From: Rhodospirillales bacterium
Lineage (GTDB): Bacteria; Pseudomonadota; Alphaproteobacteria; SP197
Assembly (NCBI GenBank): GCA_014323865.1
Contig: JACONG010000016.1
Location: 794,523-858,522 of the forward strand
Direction: 5' to 3'
Length of the DNA stretch: 64,000 bases
In this document: piece after piece, positions 7,826 through 14,823 of the stretch
How positions within the stretch are numbered: position 1 is the first letter of the stretch
Layout: every line of letters starts with the position of its first letter
The notes under the pieces: generated by a model
Databases searched by the model: none
What the model saw: only the letters and a program-made list of their open reading frames with translations
Told to the model about the DNA's origin: nothing
Made by a program: the position numbers and the translations under genes

Positions 7826-9832
7826 ATGACCGGCGGCGCAACCAATTCCGGACCAATCAGGGACCGCCCGTGGCTGATGCGGACCTATTCGGGCCACAGC
7901 ACGGCCAGGGCGTCCAATGCGCTTTACCGCACCAACCTGGAGCGCGGGCAGACCGGCCTCTCCATCGCCTTCGATCTGCCGACCCAGACCGGCTATGACG
8001 CCGACGAGGCGATCGCCAGGGGCGAGGTCGGCCGTGTCGGCGTGCCGGTGAGCCATCTGGGCGACATGGAGGTGCTGTTCGACCGGATCCCCATCGAGAA
8101 GATGAACACCTCGATGACGATCAACGCGACGGCGGCCTGGCTCTTCGCGCTCTACATCGCGCTGGCCGACAAGCGCGGCATCGACAGGAGCGCACTCTCG
8201 GGCACGATCCAGAACGACATCGTGAAGGAGTACCTCAGCCGCGGCACCTACATCTTCCCGCCGTCGCCCTCGCTGAAGCTGACGACCGACACGATCGTCT
8301 TCTCGGTCGCCGAGGTGCCGAAGTGGAACCCGATCAACGTCTGCCCCTATCATCTGCAGGAAGCCGGCGCGACGCCGGTGCAGGAGATCGCCTTCTCGCT
8401 CGCCAACGCGATCCAGATCCTCGATGACGTGAAGGCCTCCGGGACCGTCAGCGAGGAAGGTTTCGCCCGGATCGTGGGCCGTATCAGCTTCTTCGTGAAT
8501 GCCGGCATCCGGTTCGTGACCGAGATGTGCAAGATGCGCGCGTTCACCGAGCTGTGGGACGCGATCTGCGCCGAGCGTTATGGTGTCGACGATCCCAGGC
8601 TGCGCCGCTTTCGTTATGGCGTGCAGGTGAACTCCCTGGGCCTGACCGAGCAGCAGCCCGAGAACAATGTCTACCGCATCCTGCTCGAGATGCTGGCCGT
8701 CACGCTCTCGAAGGGCGCACGGGCGCGGGCCGTGCAGCTGCCGGCCTGGAACGAGGCGCTCGGCCTGCCCCGTCCCTGGGACCAGCAGTGGAGCCTGCGC
8801 CTGCAGCAGATCGTGGCGTACGAGACCGACCTCCTGGAGTTCGGCGACATCTTCGACGGCAGCAGCGAGATCGCGTCCAAGGTCGCAGAGCTCAAGGACG
8901 CCGCGCAATCGGAACTCGCGGCGATCGAGCGGCTTGGCGGCGCGACCCAGGCGGTCGAGACAGGCTATATGAAGCAAGCCCTGGTCGAGTCGAACAGCGC
9001 GCGCATCGCCGCCATCGAGGCCGGCGAAAAGCCCGTCATCGGCGTCAACATCTTCACCGAATCGGCACCCTCGCCGCTGACCGAAGGTGCCGACGGCGGC
9101 TTCATGACGGTCGATGCGGCCGCCGAGGACGAGCAGATTGCCAATCTGAAGGCCTGGCGCGAGGCCCGCGACGGCGCAGCCGCCGAACAGGCGGTCGCCG
9201 TCCTGAAGCAGGCCGCGCGCGAGGGCCGCAACATCATGGAGCCCTCCATCGCGTGTGCGAAGGCGGGCGTGACAACAGGCGAATGGGGCCGCGCCCTGCG
9301 CGAGGCGTTCGGCGAGTACCGCGCGCCGACGGGGCTGGCCGCCGCCAGCGCCGTCGCGCCGGCCGAGGCCATGGCCGAGGCCCGCCAGCATGTCGAAAGC
9401 GCCACGGCACGGCTGGGCCGCCGCGTGAAGCTGCTGGTCGGCAAACCCGGTCTCGACGGTCACTCCAACGGTGCCGAGCAGATCGCGCTTCGCGCCCGGG
9501 ACTGCGGCATGGAGGTCGTCTACCAGGGCATCCGGCTCAGCCCCGAGCAGATCGCCGCCTCAGCGCTCGAGGAGAGCGTGCATGTGGTCGGGCTCTCGAT
9601 CCTGTCGGGCGCGCATATCCGGCTGGTTGCCGAGGTTCGCCGCCTGATGGATTCGGAGGGCTGCGACGACATTCCGATCGTGGTCGGTGGCATCATCCCG
9701 CCCGAGGACATCGACGCCCTGAAATCCGCCGGGGTCGCGCGGGTCTATACGCCCAAGGACTTCGGGATCACCGGTATCATCCGTGACATCGCCGACGTGG
9801 CGGGTTTACCGATGCCGGAGGCCGCGCAGTAG
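7826..9832 (+). CDS. ecm: Ethylmalonyl-CoA mutase, B12-dependent
   Basis: This enzyme converts (2R)-ethylmalonyl-CoA to (2S)-methylsuccinyl-CoA. The 668-residue protein has the mutase TIM-barrel domain (SIAFDLPTQTGYDAD near residue 50, then STSMTINATAAW-type residues and a long helical linker) and a C-terminal cobalamin domain. The latter shows the B12 signature GLDGHSNGAEQIA (DxHxxG), SILSGAH and VVGGIIP. The length and the neighbouring ccr and mcd favour Ecm over methylmalonyl-CoA mutase. ATG at 7826 is used; the open frame extends upstream but into the regulatory region. No MeaB-type chaperone or epimerase gene is adjacent. Confidence 0.93.
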   Translation: MTGGATNSGPIRDRPWLMRTYSGHSTARASNALYRTNLERGQTGLSIAFDLPTQTGYDADEAIARGEVGRVGVPVSHLGDMEVLFDRIPIEKMNTSMTINATAAWLFALYIALADKRGIDRSALSGTIQNDIVKEYLSRGTYIFPPSPSLKLTTDTIVFSVAEVPKWNPINVCPYHLQEAGATPVQEIAFSLANAIQILDDVKASGTVSEEGFARIVGRISFFVNAGIRFVTEMCKMRAFTELWDAICAERYGVDDPRLRRFRYGVQVNSLGLTEQQPENNVYRILLEMLAVTLSKGARARAVQLPAWNEALGLPRPWDQQWSLRLQQIVAYETDLLEFGDIFDGSSEIASKVAELKDAAQSELAAIERLGGATQAVETGYMKQALVESNSARIAAIEAGEKPVIGVNIFTESAPSPLTEGADGGFMTVDAAAEDEQIANLKAWREARDGAAAEQAVAVLKQAAREGRNIMEPSIACAKAGVTTGEWGRALREAFGEYRAPTGLAAASAVAPAEAMAEARQHVESATARLGRRVKLLVGKPGLDGHSNGAEQIALRARDCGMEVVYQGIRLSPEQIAASALEESVHVVGLSILSGAHIRLVAEVRRLMDSEGCDDIPIVVGGIIPPEDIDALKSAGVARVYTPKDFGITGIIRDIADVAGLPMPEAAQ

Positions 9833-9993
9833 CAGGCCGGTCGCTCGACGCTTCCGGTTCGCTGGCCGCCCGTGCCGTCGCCGCTGTTGCAGGCGGGTGT
9901 CCCGGCAACACCGGCTGGTCGTTTGCGGTGCGTGCTCGCCTCATGCAGGTCAATCAGATTTTTCGGGCCGCAAACCGACGCCTGGTCTGCCGC

Positions 9994-11370
9994 TCATTGT
10001 GATGCTTTCCATTCTGCCATGGTTCTTCCTCCCTTGCTGCGATTGCACCCCGAACACAGCAGTTGCAGGTTGTCGGGATGGTCGGTTCCGCCTTTTGAGC
10101 GCGGCAGGATATGATCCACGTCCATCACGCGAAACGGGAAATGCGTCTCGCACCCAACGCATACGCCTTCCTGTTCGCCGTAGAGCCTGTGTCTGTGCGT
10201 GCGATAGTTTGGAAGCTTGCCAAGGTCCGTGCGCTTTGGGGGTTCTGTCAAGGCGGTTACGCCACCCCATAAGCCTCGATCCTGTTTAATCCGGTCATTG
10301 ACCAGTTTGACGGCCAACGGCGACAAATCCACGCCTGCCCAGCCCCTTTGCAACCGATCGGCTGCAACGAGAGATGTGGCGCAGCCGCAGAAGGGGTCAA
10401 ACACCATATCGCCCTTGCTGGAACTGGCTTGAATGATGCGTTCCAGAAGGGCCAGGGGCTTTTGCGTGGGGTAGCCTGTGCGCTCTTTGGCGTGCGTGCC
10501 GATTGGCTTGATGTTGTCCCAGACATTGCCAACCACCGCACCTTTTTGTTCTTTCAAATACCGTTTCAGGCATGGCCTTCTTGTGAAATCCGGTGAACCA
10601 TCTTTGTGCACAGGATAATGGATGCGCTTTTGATCGTGCAATTCCTGCATACGTTCAGTCTGATAACGCCAGCCTTTTTCAGGACACGGATAGCCTTTCC
10701 ATTTATACATCATGTTTGGACGCGGATTTGGGCTGGCCATATTATCAAGCCTGTACAGGCCTCGTCCATCCTGGTCGTCATGTCTGTAGAATTTCGCAAT
10801 GTACTCCGATGAATGCGGTTCGTAGATGGGGTTGAACCGTGAATCCTCGGGACCGTAGAACAGGATCACGTCAGCAACATTGGGAAAAGTGTGCTTGGCG
10901 TCATTATGTGTGTTGGTTCGCCTCCATGTGATTTCACACCGAAAAGCGGATTGCCCAAACACACCGTCCATCAGCAATTTCAGATAGTGGCTGGCCGTCG
11001 GGTCGCAGTGCAGATAGATTGAGCCCGTCGGTTTCAGGACGCGCCGCATCTCCATCAGCCGCACGGCCATGAAGATAAGGTAGGATTGCATCCCCTTGCC
11101 GTGTGCCTGACGTGCTGCTTCAATCACCGCATAGGCTGCAGGATTCCGATCTGCCAGTTCACCGTGTTCATGGACATCGACGTCATCCAGCGTCCAGGCA
11201 TCCTTGAAGGCAGCACCGGCGGCTTTCGAGCCGATGGGCGCTTCGTAGTTCCGATTGGAGTTGAAGGGCGGGTCAAGATAAATCAGGTCAACGCAAGCAT
11301 CGTTCATGCCGCGGAGGACGGGCAGGTTATCGCCCGTCCAGACCGTTCCGCTGGCAAAGTTTGCGCTCAT
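9994..11370 (-). CDS. Beta-class DNA methyltransferase fused to HNH domain
   Basis: The 458-residue protein joins two domains. The first 350 residues are a beta-class amino-methyltransferase for adenine-N6 or cytosine-N4: motif IV DPPF near residue 33 precedes the AdoMet motif DPFCGCATS near residue 323. The last 60 residues are an HNH nuclease-like zinc module (CVGCETHFPFRVMDVDHI, then NLQLLCSGCNRSKG). The gene is less GC-rich than its surroundings, suggesting acquisition. ATG at 11370 lacks a strong ribosome binding site but overlaps the stop of a 32-codon ORF that has one. No separate restriction enzyme is adjacent. The HNH module could cleave, making it self-contained, or may only help bind DNA. 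Confidence 0.88.
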   Translation of the reverse strand: MSANFASGTVWTGDNLPVLRGMNDACVDLIYLDPPFNSNRNYEAPIGSKAAGAAFKDAWTLDDVDVHEHGELADRNPAAYAVIEAARQAHGKGMQSYLIFMAVRLMEMRRVLKPTGSIYLHCDPTASHYLKLLMDGVFGQSAFRCEITWRRTNTHNDAKHTFPNVADVILFYGPEDSRFNPIYEPHSSEYIAKFYRHDDQDGRGLYRLDNMASPNPRPNMMYKWKGYPCPEKGWRYQTERMQELHDQKRIHYPVHKDGSPDFTRRPCLKRYLKEQKGAVVGNVWDNIKPIGTHAKERTGYPTQKPLALLERIIQASSSKGDMVFDPFCGCATSLVAADRLQRGWAGVDLSPLAVKLVNDRIKQDRGLWGGVTALTEPPKRTDLGKLPNYRTHRHRLYGEQEGVCVGCETHFPFRVMDVDHILPRSKGGTDHPDNLQLLCSGCNRSKGGRTMAEWKASQ

Positions 11371-11465
11371 GCCGTGCGCTTCGCGCTGCTGGACAATCGG
11401 GCCGAGGGCCCCGCGATCAGACCCAACGCCAGAACGGCAGATGCCAACAGCCGTGAGCGCACCAT
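11367..11465 (-). CDS. 32-codon ORF with signal-peptide look, coupled to the methyltransferase
   Basis: A very strong ribosome binding site (GGGAGGAG) sits ahead of ATG at 11465. The peptide (MVRSRLLASAVLALGLIAG, then a Ser/Lys/Arg tail) looks like a secretion signal. It ends in a TGA that overlaps the methyltransferase ATG. It is either a translationally coupled leader or the surviving 5' end of a secreted-protein gene interrupted by the incoming methyltransferase gene. The sequence does not decide between these. Confidence 0.45.
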   Translation of the reverse strand: MVRSRLLASAVLALGLIAGPSARLSSSAKRTA

Positions 11466-11787
11466 GGTTCTCTCCTCCCTCATCCCAGGCTCCTGGCCAT
11501 CCACCGGCTCTCTCCGACGATTTCGGCGTCGCTCGGCGTCGCTCGGCCAGGGAACATCGTCCCACGCCGGATGGTCGCTCGCAAGAAGCCATTTGCCCCC
11601 GGCGGCGCGCGCCGCACCAGACCCGACTGCTCCCGGATGGTGCCCGGTCCCCGACGCGATCCGTTCTGGAGCCGGAGAAGGCGCTGCCGAAAGCCCAGGG
11701 CGACCCGTTCGGCTCATCGTTTGTTTCATCGCGGCGAAGGGCGCGGGCGACCGCAGAGCCGGGATGACACCGGGCTGACACCGGGAT
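11466..11787. other. Intergenic stretch without recognised gene
   Basis: GC-rich sequence between the methyltransferase unit and gluQ. It contains a short direct repeat GGCGTCGCTC in tandem near 11526-11545. No coding frame with family character, RNA gene or clear terminator is seen. Confidence 0.4.
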
Positions 11788-12633
11788 TTAGGGAGCCATC
11801 CCCTCCGCCATCGCGATCACCTCGTCGGGTGTCTTTCCCGCTTCCCTGAGCGCGCGCAGTGTCAGCGACCTGTCGCGCTTGGCGAAGCGTTTGCCGTCGT
11901 CGCCCACGAGCAGGCCGTGATGGGCATAGCGGGGTTCGTCCCAGTCGAGCAGTGCCTGCAGCAGGCGGTGAATGTGGGTCGAGGGTTTGAGATCCTCGCC
12001 GCGTGTGACGAGCGAAACACGCTGCAGATGATCGTCGTGGGTGACGGCGAGGTGGTAGCTGGTCGGCGTATCCTTGCGCGCGAGCACGACGTCGCCGCCG
12101 ATCATGGGATCGACGGGCAACCGGCCTTCATCCGCCTCGTGCCAGGACAGCGGGCCGGTGCGCCTGGCCGCCTTCGCAACATCGAGGCGCAAGGCATGGT
12201 TCTCGCCTGTGGCGATACGGTCTTCGCGTTCCGACATCGAGAGATTGCGGCAGGTACCGGGGTAGATCGCGCCCAGGGGACCATGCGGCGCCGAGCCGGC
12301 GGCGGCGATCTCGGCTTCGATCTGCCTGCGTGTGCAGAAGCAGGGGTAGACCAGGCCGTCCTCGCGAAGCCGGTCGAGGGTCGCGGCGTAATCGTCGAAG
12401 TGTTCGGACTGACGGCGCACCGGACCATCCCAGTCGAGACCGAGCCATGGGAGGTCATCGAGGATCGCCGCGTCGAATTCCGGGCGGCAGCGGGCGGTGT
12501 CGATGTCTTCGAGGCGGAGCAGGACGCGACCGCCATGCTCACCCGCAACACGCCACGTCACGAGCGCCGAACAGGCGTGGCCGAGGTGCAGCAGACCCGT
12601 CGGGCTGGGCGCGAATCGGGTGACGACTGTCAT
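11788..12633 (-). CDS. gluQ: Glutamyl-Q tRNA(Asp) synthetase
   Basis: A truncated class I glutamyl-tRNA synthetase paralogue that attaches glutamate to queuosine in tRNA-Asp. The 281-residue length fits a family that lacks the anticodon-binding domain. The N-terminus carries RFAPSPTGLLHLGHACSA with the HIGH-type signature, CFC and YPGTC supply the zinc-binding cysteines near residues 100-130, and GKRFAKRD is the KMSKS-like loop. The start at 12633 is chosen because its ATGA overlaps the stop of the LysE-type gene upstream, indicating translational coupling; an ATG six bases earlier is also possible. Confidence 0.9.
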   Translation of the reverse strand: MTVVTRFAPSPTGLLHLGHACSALVTWRVAGEHGGRVLLRLEDIDTARCRPEFDAAILDDLPWLGLDWDGPVRRQSEHFDDYAATLDRLREDGLVYPCFCTRRQIEAEIAAAGSAPHGPLGAIYPGTCRNLSMSEREDRIATGENHALRLDVAKAARRTGPLSWHEADEGRLPVDPMIGGDVVLARKDTPTSYHLAVTHDDHLQRVSLVTRGEDLKPSTHIHRLLQALLDWDEPRYAHHGLLVGDDGKRFAKRDRSLTLRALREAGKTPDEVIAMAEGMAP

Positions 12634-13241
12634 GCCCATACTGCAGCCGCGAGTGCGGCAAGGCCGAAACAGACGATCAGCGCACCCGCGCCCCGGCTGA
12701 GCCAGAGCATCACGCTTGCCGTGATATGCGTTCGCAACGCACCGACCGCGCCGGTCAGCACGACCCACCAGCCGAGCGAGCCCAGAAAGACACCCAGCGT
12801 CATGGCGATGGCCGACGCCACCCCGCCGTCCGCGATCGGCCCGAGACTCGCGAAGATGGCCGCAAAGGAGAGGATGGTCGCCGGGTTGGCGAGCGTCAGC
12901 CCGAACATCACGCCGAATCCGCCGCCGACATCGCCACGCTTCCCGCCGTCCTGCACCGGCGCGGGCTTACGCATGATCGCGACGCCGATCCAGAGAAGCG
13001 CCGCACCGCCGATCGCCTGGAACCAGGTCTGCTGCTCGGCGAGGAGCGCCGTCACGGCGGTCACGCCGAAAGCAGCCATGGCCGCATGGAGACCGTCCGC
13101 GACGGCGACTCCCACACCGCCCTCAAGACCCCGGGCAAGGCCGAGAACGAGCGTGCGCCGCACGATCAGCACGCCGATCGGCCCCATGGGCAGCGCGACG
13201 GCCAGACCGATCGCCAGACTCTTGAGGAACAGAAGGACCAT
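12630..13241 (-). CDS. LysE/RhtB family exporter
   Basis: A 203-residue inner-membrane protein with six hydrophobic segments. It has the family N-terminus (FLKSLAIGLAVALPMGPIGVL, which includes the conserved P-x-G-P region) and the mid-protein NPATILSF motif. LysE/RhtB proteins export amino acids or related small molecules; the substrate is not deducible. AGGAG lies just upstream of ATG at 13241. It overlaps gluQ by ATGA and follows a small hypothetical gene by 41 bases. Confidence 0.85.
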   Translation of the reverse strand: MVLLFLKSLAIGLAVALPMGPIGVLIVRRTLVLGLARGLEGGVGVAVADGLHAAMAAFGVTAVTALLAEQQTWFQAIGGAALLWIGVAIMRKPAPVQDGGKRGDVGGGFGVMFGLTLANPATILSFAAIFASLGPIADGGVASAIAMTLGVFLGSLGWWVVLTGAVGALRTHITASVMLWLSRGAGALIVCFGLAALAAAVWA

Positions 13242-13282
13242 ACGCTCCTGTTACGCCCCGGCTCTGCAGGCCGCAAGCCGCC

Positions 13283-13567
13283 TCACGCCGCGTGCAACGC
13301 CGCGTTGAGGAAGAGCGAGACCCGCGCATCCCGCGGTGGCGCGTCATCGGGATCGCCGACATCCGAAAGCGTGAGCGGGGTGCTGCCGGGAATGGTCAGA
13401 ACCTCGCCCTCGACGCCGGCGACCGTCTCAGGCTCGGGCCAGACGAGCGGCAGTGCCGGATCGGCAACCTGAGCGGCACCCGAAGGCACCCTGGAAACCG
13501 CAACACCGGGTCCCTCCGCAACAAAGGCCCTTGCGGGCGCTGGACAGGCCAACACGATCCGGGACAT
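13283..13567 (-). CDS. Hypothetical protein upstream of the LysE-type gene
   Basis: A 94-residue soluble protein of no recognised family. It is rich in alanine, proline and valine, with an acidic central part (DVGDPDDAPPRD) and a C-terminal SLFLNAALHAA. No strong ribosome binding site precedes ATG at 13567. Strand, spacing and codon bias fit a first gene in the lysE-gluQ unit, diverging from the carboxylesterase at 13634. Confidence 0.55.
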   Translation of the reverse strand: MSRIVLACPAPARAFVAEGPGVAVSRVPSGAAQVADPALPLVWPEPETVAGVEGEVLTIPGSTPLTLSDVGDPDDAPPRDARVSLFLNAALHAA

Positions 13568-13633
13568 GTACGGTGATCAAGGCCGCAGACGGGTCACAGG
13601 GCCGTGTTTGTGGCACATTCGTGAAATCGAGAG

Positions 13634-14305
13634 ATGAGTCAGGCCATGCAGTTGTCCGGTCCCGTCGTGCCGCCCCGAAGCGGCGATCCGCGTCAGCTTG
13701 TCGTGCTGCTGCACGGCTGGGGTGCGGATGGCAACGATCTGATCGGGCTTGCACCGACGTTGCAGTCCGTCCTGCCGCAGGCCCGCTTCGCCAGCCCGAA
13801 TGCGCCGGATCCGTGCGACCAGAACCCAATGGGCCGGCAGTGGTACAGTTTCATGGACGACAGGCCCGAGGTCATGAAGCCCGGCTTCGAGCGCGCGGCA
13901 GGCCTGATCAACGGCTATGTCGACGCCGAGCTCGAACGCCTCAGGCTTGGACCCGAACGGCTGGCGCTGGTCGGGTTCAGCCAGGGCTGCATGATGGCGC
14001 TCTACGTTGCGCTGCGGCGGCCCGAGCCGATTGCCGGCGTGGTCGGTTTCTCCGGCATGTTGATCGACGAGGAGAACCTTGGCGCGGATATCCGGAGCCG
14101 CCCGCCGGTGCTGCTCTGCCACGGCGATCAGGATCCGGTGGTGCCCTGCCAGTCGCTCCATACTGCGGTGGCCGGCCTTGCCCGGCACGAGGTCCCGGCG
14201 CAGTGGCACACCTGTCCCGGCGTCGGCCATGGCATCGATCCCGGCGCGCTGGACGCGGCCGCCGGTTTCCTCACGAATACCTTCCGCGAGGCGCGCAGGG
14301 CGTGA
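13634..14305 (+). CDS. Phospholipase/carboxylesterase family hydrolase
   Basis: A 223-residue alpha/beta hydrolase of the acyl-protein thioesterase/carboxylesterase type, acting on short-chain esters or lysophospholipids. The catalytic triad is visible: serine in GFSQG near residue 117, aspartate in CHGDQDPVV near 169, histidine in GVGHGI near 199. The oxyanion-hole segment is VVLLHGWGADGND. No signal peptide, so cytoplasmic. It stands alone, diverging from the lysE-gluQ unit. Confidence 0.88.
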   Translation: MSQAMQLSGPVVPPRSGDPRQLVVLLHGWGADGNDLIGLAPTLQSVLPQARFASPNAPDPCDQNPMGRQWYSFMDDRPEVMKPGFERAAGLINGYVDAELERLRLGPERLALVGFSQGCMMALYVALRRPEPIAGVVGFSGMLIDEENLGADIRSRPPVLLCHGDQDPVVPCQSLHTAVAGLARHEVPAQWHTCPGVGHGIDPGALDAAAGFLTNTFREARRA

Positions 14306-14390
14306 TCCTGGGCGAGATCATCGAATGTAGACCTGCCGGAGGAGCTCGCCGAGCCTTCCAGCATGAACATGAGCTGTAAGAGACCTAGCA

Positions 14391-14823
14391 GTCCACCCAA
14401 GCACCCGTTTCCGGAGCCCGGAGAACCGCGTCATGAGCGCCCGAACTGTCCCGGAAGTCCACCCAAGTCGCCGCTTCCGGGGGCGGACGAACACATCGCC
14501 GACGATGCGCTCGCCCGTCGGGGTCCACCCAAGTCGCCGCTTCCGGGGGCGGACGAACCGTAGTGGGGGCCGTCCCAGCTAGTGGGGTGGTCCACCCAAG
14601 TCGCCGCTTCCGGGGGCGGACGAACGCTTGCCGTCGGCGTCGAGGATGATTGGGCGTCCACCCAAGTCGCCGCTTCCGGGGGCGGACGAACCGCCCACGT
14701 CCTCCACCACCAGACCCTGCGGTCCACCCAAGTCGCCGCTTCCGGGGGCGGACGAACGGAGAACACCGCATGGACCTTGATCCAGCCGTCCACCCAAGTC
14801 GCCGCTTCCGGGGGCGGACGAAC
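14391..14823 (-). CRISPR. CRISPR array, seven 36-bp repeats and six spacers
   Basis: Six identical 36-bp repeats start at 14457, 14523, 14590, 14656, 14722 and 14788. A diverged seventh copy lies at 14391-14426. On the plus strand each begins GTCCACCCAAG and ends GGGCGGACGAAC. Spacers are 30, 30, 31, 30, 30 and 30 bp and unrelated to one another. Read on the minus strand, the repeat begins GTTCGTCCGCCC and ends CTTGGGTGGAC, and these ends can pair (GUCCGCCC with GGGUGGAC, one G-U). The degenerate copy lies at the end far from the nuclease gene, and the gene reads towards the array, so transcription is probably from high to low coordinates. No cas1 or cas2 is present. The direction and type V assignment are inferences; the periodic structure is directly seen. 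Confidence 0.93.

Noticed and set aside
7649-9463. A continuous minus-strand frame joining ccr to the complement of ecm
   Set aside because: The part beyond 7648 is the shadow of ecm codon bias; ccr has a proper start with a ribosome binding site at 7648.
14391-14823. Array as a simple protein-coding tandem repeat or minisatellite
   Set aside because: Spacers are unique and of near constant 30-bp length while repeats are identical, which is CRISPR structure rather than a satellite.
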